Source: Nocardiopsis metallicus
GTDB lineage: Bacteria > Actinomycetota > Actinomycetes > Streptosporangiales > Streptosporangiaceae
NCBI RefSeq assembly: GCF_014201115.1
Contig: NZ_JACHDO010000001.1
Location: 1,798,001-1,862,000, forward strand
Direction of reading: 5' to 3'
Length of the DNA: 64,000 nt
The notes under the pieces were generated by a model. That model was not told the origin of the DNA. It made no database searches and saw nothing but the letters and a program-made list of their open reading frames with translations. The translations under genes and the position numbers were made by a program. Of this stretch, positions 44,398-52,948 are shown piece after piece. Positions within the stretch are counted from its first letter, which is position 1; every line of letters begins with the position of its first letter.

Positions 44398-45161
44398 GAG
44401 GACACCTCCGGCAACCAGGAACGGTCCGCCACACGGGCCACCAGGTGCTTCACGTACGCCTCACGCACTTCCTCCGCCGAGGCGAACCCCGGCTCGTCCA
44501 CCAGCCACTCGTCGGGCACCAGCCCCACCACGTCCCGCAACAGGCCCTCGTCCACCAACGGGGCCAGGGCCGCGTCCGCCGCCGCCAGATCCGGGGCCCC
44601 TCCGGACAGCACGTGGTCGGAGGCGTCGTAGGCCCGGCCGACGAACTTCTCGGCGTTGGCCCAGCTGTGGTGGAAGATCAGCGTCGCCCCGTGGTCGATC
44701 AGGTACGGCCGGCCGTGCCACAGCAGCATGTTCGGGTTGCGCCAGGAGCGGTCCACGTTCCCGGTCAGGGCGTCGAACCACAGCACCCGCCCGGCGAAGT
44801 CCGGGTCCACCTCGAAGGTCAGCGGGTCGAACCCCAGCGAACCGGGCAGGAAGTCCATCCCCAGGTTCAGTCCGCCGCTGTTCTTGAGCAGCTCCTGGAC
44901 CTCCTGGTCGGGCTCGCCGCGGGCGATGACCGCGTCGAACTCCACCAGGGCCAGCTGCGGGACCGGCAGCCCCAGGGCCCGGCCCAGCTCACCGGTCACG
45001 ACCTCGGCCACCAGGGTCTTGCGCCCCTGACCGGCACCGATGAACTTGACCACGTACATTCCCAGGTCGTCGGCCTCGACCAACCCCGGGAGCGAACCTC
45101 CTTCGCGAAGCGGCAGCACGTACCGCGTCGCGATCACCTTTTTCAGCACGCTGGCCAGCAT
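44394..45161 (-). CDS. HipA-like kinase family protein
   Basis: A 255-residue protein related to the HipA kinase fold: MYVVKFIGAGQGRKTLVAEV (ATP-binding Lys in YVVKF), VTGELGRALGLPVPQLALVE, then WFDALTGNVDRSWRNPNMLL (catalytic Asp-Arg region) and PYLIDHGATLIFHH (metal-binding Asp). Shorter than HipA (~440 residues) and lacking its N-subdomain, which the DUF3037 partner might replace. No HipB-like antitoxin is seen. ATG 45161 is chosen over an upstream GTG at 45320. Confidence 0.82.
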   Translation of the reverse strand: MLASVLKKVIATRYVLPLREGGSLPGLVEADDLGMYVVKFIGAGQGRKTLVAEVVTGELGRALGLPVPQLALVEFDAVIARGEPDQEVQELLKNSGGLNLGMDFLPGSLGFDPLTFEVDPDFAGRVLWFDALTGNVDRSWRNPNMLLWHGRPYLIDHGATLIFHHSWANAEKFVGRAYDASDHVLSGGAPDLAAADAALAPLVDEGLLRDVVGLVPDEWLVDEPGFASAEEVREAYVKHLVARVADRSWLPEVSS

Positions 45162-45604
45162 AGGCACCGATCCGGACCACCGCACCGCCGAAGAACGAAC
45201 CGCACCCCTCTGAATCAAACACAGCGGAGACGCGTTCCCCGACCCACCCGGACACTGTCGGCACCGGCCCAGGGCCCGCCAAACCAAGGCTGAACACGTT
45301 CTAGATACCAGCCAGCCCACACCCCGACACGCCGAGACCTCCGAAACGAGGAATTAGGAGGCGTGCGGCGTAGCCGCGCGAATTCATTTTCCGTATCTGC
45401 TTTGATAGAAAAACTACGCTGCCTTTACGTCGTAGATCTATAGTGCGAACAGCAAGAGCGAGGACCTCTCCGGAGCCAACCCCCGACTCAAAAAATGGCG
45501 GGCCCCGCCCCGACACGCCCCCTAATCTGGTCTCTCCGAACGCGAGGGCTCTCCCACCCCGTCACCCGGCCCCGAACCACACGCACTCCCCTCAAGGAGA
45601 ACCG
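45162..45604. other. Intergenic region with low-GC island
   Basis: Bases ~45345-45445 are unusually AT-rich for this DNA. They contain a GCGTGCGGC / CCGCGCG stem-like pair, TAGATCTA (palindrome), and CTACG/CGTAG inverted words. A 28-codon minus-strand ORF (ATG 45387 to 45301, MNSRGYAARLLIPRFGGLGV) starts inside it; no family is known. The right edge carries the AAGGAG site of the SDR gene. No RNA family can be assigned by eye. Confidence 0.45.
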
Positions 45605-46387
45605 ATGATCGATACCCGCCTCTCCGGCCAGACCGTCCTGGTCACCGGCGGCTCCAGCGGCATCGGTGCGGCCATCAGTCGCGCCTTCGCCGCCCAGGGG
45701 GCCCGCGTGGCCATCCACTACCTCGCCCAGGAGGACCCCGCCCCCGAGGGCTCGGAGTGGGCACACCTCACTCCCCCGCCGGAGGAGAGCGAGAAGCTCG
45801 CGACCGAGCTCGGGCACGGCTCCTTCACCGTCGGCGCCGACCTGTCCGAGCCGGGCGGGACCGCCCGGCTGATCCGCGAGGTCACCGAGCGGGCCGGGGC
45901 ACTCAACGTCCTGATCAACAACGCGGCGCACTGCGAATCCCCGGACACCGTGGACACCCTGACCCACGCCTCGATGGAGCGCCACTACCGGGTCAACGCC
46001 GTCGCCCCCGCCGTGCTCATCGCCGAGGCGGCCCGGCTGCACCGCGGCGACGCCCCCCTGTCCGTCGTCAACATCTCCACCGACTCGGCCCGGGCGTTCC
46101 CGCGCCAGATCGGCTACGGCACCTCCAAGGGGGCGCTGGAGGCGCTCACCCGCTCCACCGCCCTGGAGCTCGCACCGCGCGGGATCCGGGTGAACGCCGT
46201 CGCTCCGGGCCCCGTCCAAACCGGGTGGATGGACGCCGACCTCCTGCGGCGGGCGGAGCAGATCGTGCCGATGGGCCGGGTCGGCGCCCCGGAGGACATC
46301 GCCGACGCCGTGGTCTACCTGGCCTCGCACCAGGCGCGCTGGGTCACCGGGCAGGTCCTGCAGGTGGCCGGCGGCCACGCGCTGTAA
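45605..46387 (+). CDS. SDR-family oxidoreductase
   Basis: A 260-residue classical short-chain dehydrogenase. The NAD(P) motif is VLVTGGSSGIGAAISRAF, LINNAAHCESP is the NNAG equivalent, catalytic Ser is in VVNISTDSARAFP, and Tyr/Lys in GYGTSKGALEALTRSTALE, followed by PGPVQTGWM. Tetramer-forming FabG-like length. ATG 45605 has AAGGAGAACC directly upstream. Substrate unknown. Confidence 0.94.
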   Translation: MIDTRLSGQTVLVTGGSSGIGAAISRAFAAQGARVAIHYLAQEDPAPEGSEWAHLTPPPEESEKLATELGHGSFTVGADLSEPGGTARLIREVTERAGALNVLINNAAHCESPDTVDTLTHASMERHYRVNAVAPAVLIAEAARLHRGDAPLSVVNISTDSARAFPRQIGYGTSKGALEALTRSTALELAPRGIRVNAVAPGPVQTGWMDADLLRRAEQIVPMGRVGAPEDIADAVVYLASHQARWVTGQVLQVAGGHAL

Positions 46388-46421
46388 GACCCAGCTGTCC
46401 CTCGTCGACGTCTCCGCTCCC

Positions 46422-47069
46422 CTACCGGAGCCTGCGGGCGCGGATCACCGCGTCATGCATGCTGAACTCCCGGCCGTCCGGGCGGGTCACCCGGTGCGAG
46501 CGGTCCTCGGCCACGAGCACCTCCCAGTCCGCACGGTCCAGGTCGGCCGCGAGCTCGGGCGCGGTGAAGTGCACGTGCGCATCGTGTCCGCGGTCGTGGG
46601 TGCTCTGCTCGTCGCCGGGGTGGTGGCCGACGAAGAGCAGTGTCCCGCCCGGGGCGACCGCCGCCGCCAGTCGGGCGAGCAGGTCCCGCAGCGACCCGGT
46701 GGTGTGCACGTACTGGCTGGTCACCAGGGCGAAGTGGCCTTCCGGCGGAGCCCAGCGGGTCAGGTCGGCCTGTTCCCACGTGATGCGGTCCGCGATCTCG
46801 GGCCCCTGTGCGGCGGCGCGCTCGCGGCCGCGGCCCAGCGCGGTCTCGGACAGGTCCACCGCCTTCACCCGCCAGCCGCGCGAGGCGAGCCAGAGGGAGT
46901 CGCCTCCCTCGCCGCAGCCGGCGTCCAGCGCCGTGCCCGGTTCCAGGTCGGAGGCCTCTGCCACCAGCTGCGGGCTGGTCCGCACACCCTGGCCTCCGTG
47001 ACCGGCATGCCCACCGTGGCCGCCGTAGCGCTTCTCCCAGTACTCCTTGTCGAAGTCCTCAGACAACAT
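46422..47069 (-). CDS. TehB-like class I SAM-dependent methyltransferase
   Basis: A 215-residue methyltransferase. An FDKEYWEKRYGG start is followed by a Gly/His-rich loop, motif I ALDAGCGEGGDSLWLASRGW, acidic loop VKAVDLSETALGRGRE and VTSQYVHTTGSLRDLLARLA. Similar proteins methylate thiols, tellurite or selenite. ATG 47069 has GGGAG at 6 nt. Divergent from an XRE-cupin regulator, a common pairing that suggests direct control. Confidence 0.92.
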   Translation of the reverse strand: MLSEDFDKEYWEKRYGGHGGHAGHGGQGVRTSPQLVAEASDLEPGTALDAGCGEGGDSLWLASRGWRVKAVDLSETALGRGRERAAAQGPEIADRITWEQADLTRWAPPEGHFALVTSQYVHTTGSLRDLLARLAAAVAPGGTLLFVGHHPGDEQSTHDRGHDAHVHFTAPELAADLDRADWEVLVAEDRSHRVTRPDGREFSMHDAVIRARRLR

Positions 47070-47259
47070 CAACGCTCCCTCTTCCCCCCGGTACCGTCCG
47101 TGTCGCCAGCGGCTCCAGGCCGTGGCGCCGGTCACCCATGACCCGTTCGCAGAGCCGCGCCTGCGCTTCCGCGCCCCCGGGCCCATCCCTCAGATCGTTG
47201 GTCACACGACCACCTCCACGAAGGATGATGCGAACTCGCGGCGTTTCGCGCAATGTTCG

Positions 47260-47277
47260 TTGCCGATCTGGCAAACT
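47260..47277 (+). promoter_or_regulatory. Palindrome overlapping -10 of XRE-cupin gene
   Basis: TTGCC-GATCT-GGCAA (47260-47274) is a perfect inverted repeat whose right arm overlaps the -10-like CAAACT (47272-47277), 6 nt before ATG 47284. A repressor bound here would block its own leaderless transcript and could act on the divergent methyltransferase. Confidence 0.55.
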
Positions 47278-47283
47278 GGGCGG

Positions 47284-47925
47284 ATGGACGACAAGTTCGA
47301 CGAGACCCTCTCCGCGGTCGGCCCCCGCCTGCGTGAACTCCGGCGGCGGCGCGACGTCACCCTGGCCGAACTGTCCGAGGCGACCGGGATCTCGGTGAGC
47401 ACCCTGTCCCGGCTGGAGTCCGGCGAGCGCCGCCCCAACCTCGAACTCCTGCTCCCCCTGGCCCGGGTGCACGGCGTCACGCTGGACGAGCTCGTGGACG
47501 CCCCGCCCACCGGGGACCCGCGCATCCACATGCGCCCGGTCACCCGGCACGGGATGACGATGGTCCCGCTCACCCGCAAGGCAGGCGGCATCCAGGCCTA
47601 CAAGCTCATCCTCCCGGCCAACAGCCCCCGGCGGGAGCCCGACCCTCAGACTCACGAGGGCTACGAGTGGCTCTACGTGCTCAACGGAAACCTGCGGTGT
47701 GTGCTGGGCGAGCACGACATGGTGCTCTCCCCCGGCGAGGCGGTGGAGATGGACACCCGGCTGCCGCACTGGTTCGGGTCGGCCGACGACGGAGCGGTCG
47801 AGATGCTCAGCCTCTTCGGTCGCCAGGGCGAACGCGCCCACCTGCGGGCCCGACCCAAACGCGGCCAGAGCCACGCGGGGGAACCGGGAAGGACTTCTGA
47901 GAGCCTGCCGGCCCCGGAGGACTAG
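47284..47925 (+). CDS. XRE-family regulator with cupin domain
   Basis: A 213-residue regulator. The HTH is LRRRRDVTLAELSEATGISV, STLSRLESGERRPNLELLLP; the C-terminal cupin_2 ligand domain is THEGYEWLYVLNGNLRCVLG, MVLSPGEAVEMDTRLPHWFG. Start ATG 47284, probably leaderless. Its TAG stop shares the CTAG tetranucleotide with the stop of the convergent gene. Divergent from the TehB-like methyltransferase. Confidence 0.93.
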   Translation: MDDKFDETLSAVGPRLRELRRRRDVTLAELSEATGISVSTLSRLESGERRPNLELLLPLARVHGVTLDELVDAPPTGDPRIHMRPVTRHGMTMVPLTRKAGGIQAYKLILPANSPRREPDPQTHEGYEWLYVLNGNLRCVLGEHDMVLSPGEAVEMDTRLPHWFGSADDGAVEMLSLFGRQGERAHLRARPKRGQSHAGEPGRTSESLPAPED

Positions 47926-48638
47926 AGGTTGTCCTCGGGCAGGTCACCCCAGTCGTCCCCGCCGTCCTCACCCGGGTTGGGCACGGTGGGCACCGGGCTG
48001 GCAGGATCCCCCTCACCGTCCTGAGGCGACGGGCTCGGCTCGGTCTCCTCGGCCGGTTCGGACTGTTCGAAGTCGGGCTGCCCCGAGGTCGGCATCTCCG
48101 GGGAGGGGAACTGCATCATCCACAGGTACAGGGAGAACATCAGCAACAACAGGAGCAGGAGCAGAACGCCCAGCCCTCCGATCAGCCACCAGTTGGCCTC
48201 ACCGGTGGCCACCGCGCTCTCCCGGCGGCCCGTCCAGGGCGACCAGCGCACCGCCGATCCGCCCCGCTCCCCCGCCCAGTGCGGCATCACCACCGGCCCC
48301 TGCCGGACCACGGGCCCGCCCCGGCCGGCCTCCTCCAGGAAGTGCCCTGCCCCGGCGCCGCCCTCCTCGTAGGGCACCGCCACCCACAGCGCCGAGCGTC
48401 CGCTGGTGCGTGCGGAGGCCACCCCCGCGCCGTCGCGGACCGCGTGCGCGAACCGCTGCCGGGTGGGTTCGTCGATGGCCGCGGCGTCGTTGAGCATCGC
48501 CACGCTCATCCGCTCCCCGGCGGCGTCGCGCCCCAGGTAGACCACGCCCAGGCGGGACTCGTGCAGCCTGCCCAGCAGCCGGTAGCCGCCGAGCTGGCGC
48601 GGGTCGACGTCGTTGAGGCCTCTTGTCGGCGCGGTCAT
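47922..48638 (-). CDS. Membrane protein with kinase N-lobe remnant
   Basis: A 238-residue protein. Residues ~16-50 (GGYRLLGRLHESRLGVVYLG, RDAAGERMSVAML) match the glycine-rich N-lobe of actinobacterial Ser/Thr kinases, but the ATP-binding Lys of VAVK is Met (VAML) and no catalytic lobe follows. One transmembrane helix (WWLIGGLGVLLLLLLLLMFS) leads to an exported acidic Pro/Ser-rich tail of ~70 residues. Probably a non-catalytic sensor or scaffold. A 74-bp repeat lies 120 bp upstream. Confidence 0.75.
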   Translation of the reverse strand: MTAPTRGLNDVDPRQLGGYRLLGRLHESRLGVVYLGRDAAGERMSVAMLNDAAAIDEPTRQRFAHAVRDGAGVASARTSGRSALWVAVPYEEGGAGAGHFLEEAGRGGPVVRQGPVVMPHWAGERGGSAVRWSPWTGRRESAVATGEANWWLIGGLGVLLLLLLLLMFSLYLWMMQFPSPEMPTSGQPDFEQSEPAEETEPSPSPQDGEGDPASPVPTVPNPGEDGGDDWGDLPEDNL

Positions 48639-48941
48639 GTCACTTCCCCTCCCCCGTCGGTACCGGTCCCATGCGTCCCCTGACCTGTGCTGTCCTGTGT
48701 GTCCGTGCCGTTCTCCTCGTCCGTGCCGTTTTGTGCGCTGTTCCCGGTCTCACGTCGCCTACCGGACCGAGAGCGCCCAAACAGGGAGTGTCGCCACAGG
48801 TGATCCACAACCTACTCCTTACCGGCGTCCACGCACAGGACACCGCGAAGCACCCTCCTCTCCCCTCCTCAGGTCCCCGGGCGGGGACCGCTGAGTCTGT
48901 CTCCCCGCTCCCGCAGAGGCGCCCTGCCCTCGGCCGCAGGC
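48639..48941. other. Intergenic region carrying repeat copy 1
   Basis: No gene recognised. The region lies between the start of the kinase-remnant gene and the stop of the CaCA antiporter, both on the minus strand. It contains copy 1 of the 74-bp repeat (48760-48833). The frame across the repeat uses AGA, AAA, CTA and CTT codons, foreign to this genome, so it is not coding. Confidence 0.6.
48760..48833 (+). repeat. 74-bp intergenic repeat, copy 1
   Basis: Identical to 55942-56015 at 71 of 74 positions by eye. Its -10-like word reads CAAACA and the -35 region has diverged, so the + strand promoter seen in copy 2 is probably weak here. Confidence 0.8.
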
Positions 48942-50063
48942 TCAGGGCCTCCTCCCCCGCCGACCGCGTTGGAGGCCCAGTTCGGACACGGCCAGCAGGA
49001 CGAGCCACACGAGTATGACGGGCACGGCGAACCACAGCACCACCGCACCATAGAGGTCGAGCGCGCTGTACCCTCCGGCTTCCAGGACCAGGTAGCCGAT
49101 ATAGGCGCAGTAGAAGAGCAGGAGCACCGCACCCTCCCACCGGGCCACGGCGAACCTGGTGAGGGCGATGGGCAGCAGGATCAGCGTCACCGCGAACATG
49201 ATCGGTATGTCGAACCGAAGGGCGCTGGCCGCCACCTCGATCCCCTCGGGGGCGACCACGGCGCTCAGCCCGAGCACGGCTCCGATGTTGAACACGTTGC
49301 TGCCGACCACGTTGCCCAACGCCAGGTCGCGCTGGCCTTTGACCACCGCCACGACGCAGGTCACGAGTTCCGGTAGCGACGTGCCCACCGCCACAACGGT
49401 CAACCCGATGACCAGGTCGCTCACCCCCAGCTGAGCCGCGATCCGGCTGGCGGCGTCCACCAGCAGCCTGGCGCCCGCCACCAGCAGGGCGGCCCCCAGG
49501 ACCACGAGTCCGAGGTCGGCCAGGACCCGGAGCGCGCGTGCGCCCCGAGCGCGCTCGGGGCGCTGAGCGAGGCCATCGGCCCCGGGGGCCGGGGCGGAGC
49601 CGGCGTAGGCCCGGCGCCGGGAGACCACCACCGTGACGGTTACGTAGACCAACAGCGCGGCGAACAGCACGACGCCGTCGAACCTGCTGACGGTTCCGTC
49701 CAGGGCCAGCAGGAGCATCCCCGCGGACAGCACGATCATCACCGGGATGTCGGTGCGTACCACCTGGGAGTTCACCGCCAGGGGCGCGGCCAGCGCCGCC
49801 GCCCCCAGTACGAGCAGGATGTTGGCGATGTTGCTGCCCACGACGTTGCCCACGGCCAACCCCGGGTAGCCGTCGAACACCGCGCCGACACCGACGGCCA
49901 GCTCCGGCGCGGAAGTGGTGAACGACACCACGGTCAGCCCCACCACCAACGGCGACATCCCCAGGGTCCGGGCCAGCGAGCTCGCTCCCCGCACGAGCGA
50001 CTCTCCTCCGGCTATCAGGAGCACGAAGCCCAGGATCAGCGCGAAGACCGTCACCGCACTCAA
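48942..50063 (-). CDS. Calcium/sodium antiporter (CaCA family)
   Basis: A 373-residue ion exchanger with two inverted repeats of five helices. Alpha-1 is GLTVVSFTTSAPELAVGVGA with GNVVGSNIANILLVLG; alpha-2 is GLTVVAVGTSLPELVTCVVA with GNVVGSNVFNIGAVLG. The conserved acidic residues of SAPE/SLPE bind the cation. A cytosolic Arg/Ala-rich loop separates the halves. TTG 50063 is favoured because GGAGGG lies 5 nt upstream; GTG 50054 or 50090 are alternatives. Confidence 0.93.
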   Translation of the reverse strand: MSAVTVFALILGFVLLIAGGESLVRGASSLARTLGMSPLVVGLTVVSFTTSAPELAVGVGAVFDGYPGLAVGNVVGSNIANILLVLGAAALAAPLAVNSQVVRTDIPVMIVLSAGMLLLALDGTVSRFDGVVLFAALLVYVTVTVVVSRRRAYAGSAPAPGADGLAQRPERARGARALRVLADLGLVVLGAALLVAGARLLVDAASRIAAQLGVSDLVIGLTVVAVGTSLPELVTCVVAVVKGQRDLALGNVVGSNVFNIGAVLGLSAVVAPEGIEVAASALRFDIPIMFAVTLILLPIALTRFAVARWEGAVLLLFYCAYIGYLVLEAGGYSALDLYGAVVLWFAVPVILVWLVLLAVSELGLQRGRRGRRP

Positions 50064-50102
50064 CTCAGCCCTCCACAGGACGCACGGCACACCGAGCCCA
50101 AC

Positions 50103-52946
50103 CTACCCCTGGCTGGGTCCCTGCTCCTCGTCCCCCGCCCCGGCCGCGGCCAACACTTGCCTCTCGGCCGGGACAGCGGGGCTCCACAGCTCCCATTGCC
50201 CGTCACGACGGCGCCGCTGCCAGGGGCGTTCGGGCCCCTCGCGCAGAACCAGGGAGACCCATCCTCCGTCGAAGTAGTTCTTGAGCAGGTCGTTTCGCGC
50301 GATGAGCACGTCCACCCGTTCGATCGGCGCCTCGACCGCGTAGAGCGCCCGCATCGGCTCGTGGTACAGACGGTCGCCGGCCCCGACCGACTGCCAGGGG
50401 AGCCCGAGTCTCAGGTCCCCGCTGTGGCCCTCCAGCACACCGACCTCGCCCACCACGTTGTGCAGCGTCTTGTCACCCGCCCCCAGGACCCGCGGGTCCA
50501 CGCTGGAGAAGTAGTACTGGGCGTTGATCCCCTGCACCACCAGGCCGGGAGCGGTCAGGATCGTCTCCAGCACGGTCCCGTCGGGGTCCACACGCCAGTC
50601 GTAGGAGTGCAGGAACGTCCGGGTCTGCAGGTCGAGCCCGCGCACCATCTCGCCCGGGCCGATGATGAAGGCGGCGTGACGGGCCAGTCCCCATTCGGGA
50701 CGTACCTGCGCCCAGTCGGCCGCACGCCCGTACGCGGACCCGGCTGCGCCGGGAAGGTGTTCGGCGCGCTCGCGGGCCAGCCCCGATCCGGCGGTGGCCA
50801 GATCCGCCCGTAGCCGGTCGATGTCCGCGCGGTGCGTCCCGGGAATCGTGTGCGCGTCGAGGAAGCGCACCCGGTCGGTGGCCGTGTCGTGCTCGGCCGC
50901 GACGAAGACGGTGTCGTCGGGGATGGTGGTCCCGCGTTCGGCCAGCGCCGCACGGACCTGCGGCCGGTTGAGGATCGCACAGGCCGCACGGGCGTTGGGG
51001 CCGCCGCGCTGGCCACCGCAGGCGCCGCAGTCCAGCGCCGCCTCGTAGGCGTTGTTCTCGGTGTGGCTGCCGTGGCCGGCCAGGAGAACGATCCGTGCGA
51101 AGTTCTCCACCAGCCCGAAGGTGCGGAGCGCGGTTTGGGCCCACAGGACCTGTTCCTCGACGTCGGAGCCGAGCCGCCGCGCCTGGCGGACGCGGTCGGC
51201 GTGGCCCTCCTGGGTGAGGGCGAGCTGTTCCCGCAGACGGGGTTCGCCTCCGGCGAGCGCCCGCAGACGGTACTCCTCGCATTCCTGTTCGGAGAGTCCG
51301 GGGCGGGCGAGCAGGGCGCGGATCCCCTGGTGTTCGGCGGCCCGGGCCAGGGCCTCGGCCTCCTCCCAGTCCGGGGCGTTCACGGTGAGGTCGGTGGTTC
51401 GTCGGGTGGCCCGTTCGGCGAGGCGGCCGCGTAGCCGCGTGTAGAGGGCGGGGGCCGCGGTCCTGACGGCGGACAGCGGACCGGCTACCCACCCGGCGGC
51501 CTCCGCCAGCGCGAAGGGGGACGCCAGGTCGTCCTTGGCGCCGTGGAAGGCGCGCGCGAGCGCGTCGGAGTGGCGTTCGGCCGCGATACCGCGTGCCGCC
51601 TCCGTCTCGGCGCCCTCTGCCGGAAGCTCCGTGATCCGGGTGTTCGGGGTGAGCGGTGCCGGGCACAGACGTGCCTCGTGGGGGCTGGACAGGCCCCGGT
51701 AACGGATGGCCAGCTGGTAGAAACCAGCGAAGCCGAAGGTCTGGTAGGGGCCGAGGTCTTCCAGGTGGCGGCGTAGTCCCTCCGAGCGCGCGTCGATGCA
51801 GAACACGGCCTGCGCCGGGGGGCGTCCGGTCCGCTCGGGCGGAGCCGGGCGGTCCAGGGCGGTCAGCAGTCGGTCGCGGTAGTGCCACTCGTAGGCGTCC
51901 AGCCAGACCCATTCGCGCTCGGTGGCGGGCAGGCGTTCGAGCACGTCCCTGAGCCGGTTCAGAGCCGGCCCTCCAGGCGTCGAGGCACCCAGGGCGCGTG
52001 CGACGCCACAGGCGCGCGCGAAACCGGACTCCACCCCCGAGAGCGGACGCTCGTCCACGAGCCGTACCTCGATGAGGGCCCGCAGCGAACCGCTTCCGTA
52101 GGGAAGCTGGCTGGTGGCCGCCTCGACGAGCGCGGCCTCGTAGGTCAGACGCATCGCCAACAGGTCGACCAGGTCGGCGGGGTGCGGTGCCTGGTCAGGG
52201 TGTTCACCGCGCCATTTGACCTGGCTCGCCCAGCCCGGGGTGCGTGCGAGCTGGGCCCGCAGTTCACCTCGGTGCTCGCCTTCGGGCACGTTCAACGCGG
52301 CCAGCGCCCCGAGCACCGCGTCCTCGGGACGCTCGGGCAGGTCGGTGAAGCGCTCCTGGGACAGGCGCAACCGCCGCAGGGCGGGGTCGGAGGCGACCAG
52401 CGCGCGCCAGGACCCGTAGAGGCCGTGTTCGCGCCCCGGCATCGACCAGTGTGCCTGTGCGGTGTCGAAGAACGCCGCGCACCACTTGCTGACCTGACCG
52501 TCCACGGCCTCGGCGACCCGTGTTCCGAGGAGCGTGTCGCACCACTGGCCGGCACCGCGTGGCCGTGGTGCCCCTTTCGCCGGCTCCTCACCGTGCAGGA
52601 GGTCGGTACGCAGTACCTGCAGTGCCGTGCGGGGGCGCTCGCCGAGCAGGACCGGGTCGAGTCCGGCCAACTCGGGCAAACGCCGCAGCAGGGCCGCGTC
52701 CAGGTCCGCGTCGTTGATCCGGCCCTGGACGTGCAGGGCGCGAAAGCGTTCCAGGGGCAGGTGGCCGCGCAGCCCGAGCAGGTCGCCCGCCATCCGCACC
52801 GCCTCTTCGAAGGGAAGGTGCTCGACTCCGCCGAGCGGGTTCACGGCCACGAAGGTCTTCAGCGGCCAGGCCGCGGAGAGGACCCTCTCCGCCGAGGCCA
52901 CCTGCGCCCGCAACCGGTTGTGGCTCTGCGATCTGAGAGCGGTCAT
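50103..52946 (-). CDS. dabA: DabA, inorganic carbon transporter zinc subunit (DUF2309)
   Basis: A 947-residue cytosolic or peripheral subunit of the DAB dissolved-inorganic-carbon accumulation complex. Beta-carbonic-anhydrase-like zinc ligands are visible: Cys and Asp in AVFCIDARSEGLRRHL, His in VLLAGHGSHTENNAYEAALD and Cys in CGACGGQRGGPNARA. VNPLGGVEHLPFEEAVRMAG near the N-terminus is diagnostic. ATG 52946 lies 2 nt after the dabB stop with GGAG 8 nt upstream; the frame reaches 53003. Acts with DabB to hydrate CO2 vectorially, driven by the ion gradient. Confidence 0.93.
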   Translation of the reverse strand: MTALRSQSHNRLRAQVASAERVLSAAWPLKTFVAVNPLGGVEHLPFEEAVRMAGDLLGLRGHLPLERFRALHVQGRINDADLDAALLRRLPELAGLDPVLLGERPRTALQVLRTDLLHGEEPAKGAPRPRGAGQWCDTLLGTRVAEAVDGQVSKWCAAFFDTAQAHWSMPGREHGLYGSWRALVASDPALRRLRLSQERFTDLPERPEDAVLGALAALNVPEGEHRGELRAQLARTPGWASQVKWRGEHPDQAPHPADLVDLLAMRLTYEAALVEAATSQLPYGSGSLRALIEVRLVDERPLSGVESGFARACGVARALGASTPGGPALNRLRDVLERLPATEREWVWLDAYEWHYRDRLLTALDRPAPPERTGRPPAQAVFCIDARSEGLRRHLEDLGPYQTFGFAGFYQLAIRYRGLSSPHEARLCPAPLTPNTRITELPAEGAETEAARGIAAERHSDALARAFHGAKDDLASPFALAEAAGWVAGPLSAVRTAAPALYTRLRGRLAERATRRTTDLTVNAPDWEEAEALARAAEHQGIRALLARPGLSEQECEEYRLRALAGGEPRLREQLALTQEGHADRVRQARRLGSDVEEQVLWAQTALRTFGLVENFARIVLLAGHGSHTENNAYEAALDCGACGGQRGGPNARAACAILNRPQVRAALAERGTTIPDDTVFVAAEHDTATDRVRFLDAHTIPGTHRADIDRLRADLATAGSGLARERAEHLPGAAGSAYGRAADWAQVRPEWGLARHAAFIIGPGEMVRGLDLQTRTFLHSYDWRVDPDGTVLETILTAPGLVVQGINAQYYFSSVDPRVLGAGDKTLHNVVGEVGVLEGHSGDLRLGLPWQSVGAGDRLYHEPMRALYAVEAPIERVDVLIARNDLLKNYFDGGWVSLVLREGPERPWQRRRRDGQWELWSPAVPAERQVLAAAGAGDEEQGPSQG

Positions 52947-52948
52947 CT

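Noticed and set aside
44394-45161. HipBA toxin-antitoxin system
   Set aside because: No HipB-like HTH gene is adjacent and the kinase lacks the HipA N-subdomain.
48797-48812. DnaA-box-like GATCCACAA word in the repeat
   Set aside because: At least two mismatches to the actinobacterial TTGTCCACA box and no box cluster or origin genes around.
48780-48840. Peptide encoded across the 74-bp repeat (GPRAPKQ and following residues in both copies)
   Set aside because: The frame uses AGA, AAA, CTA and CTT codons foreign to this genome and has no start near it; conservation is better explained at the DNA or RNA level.
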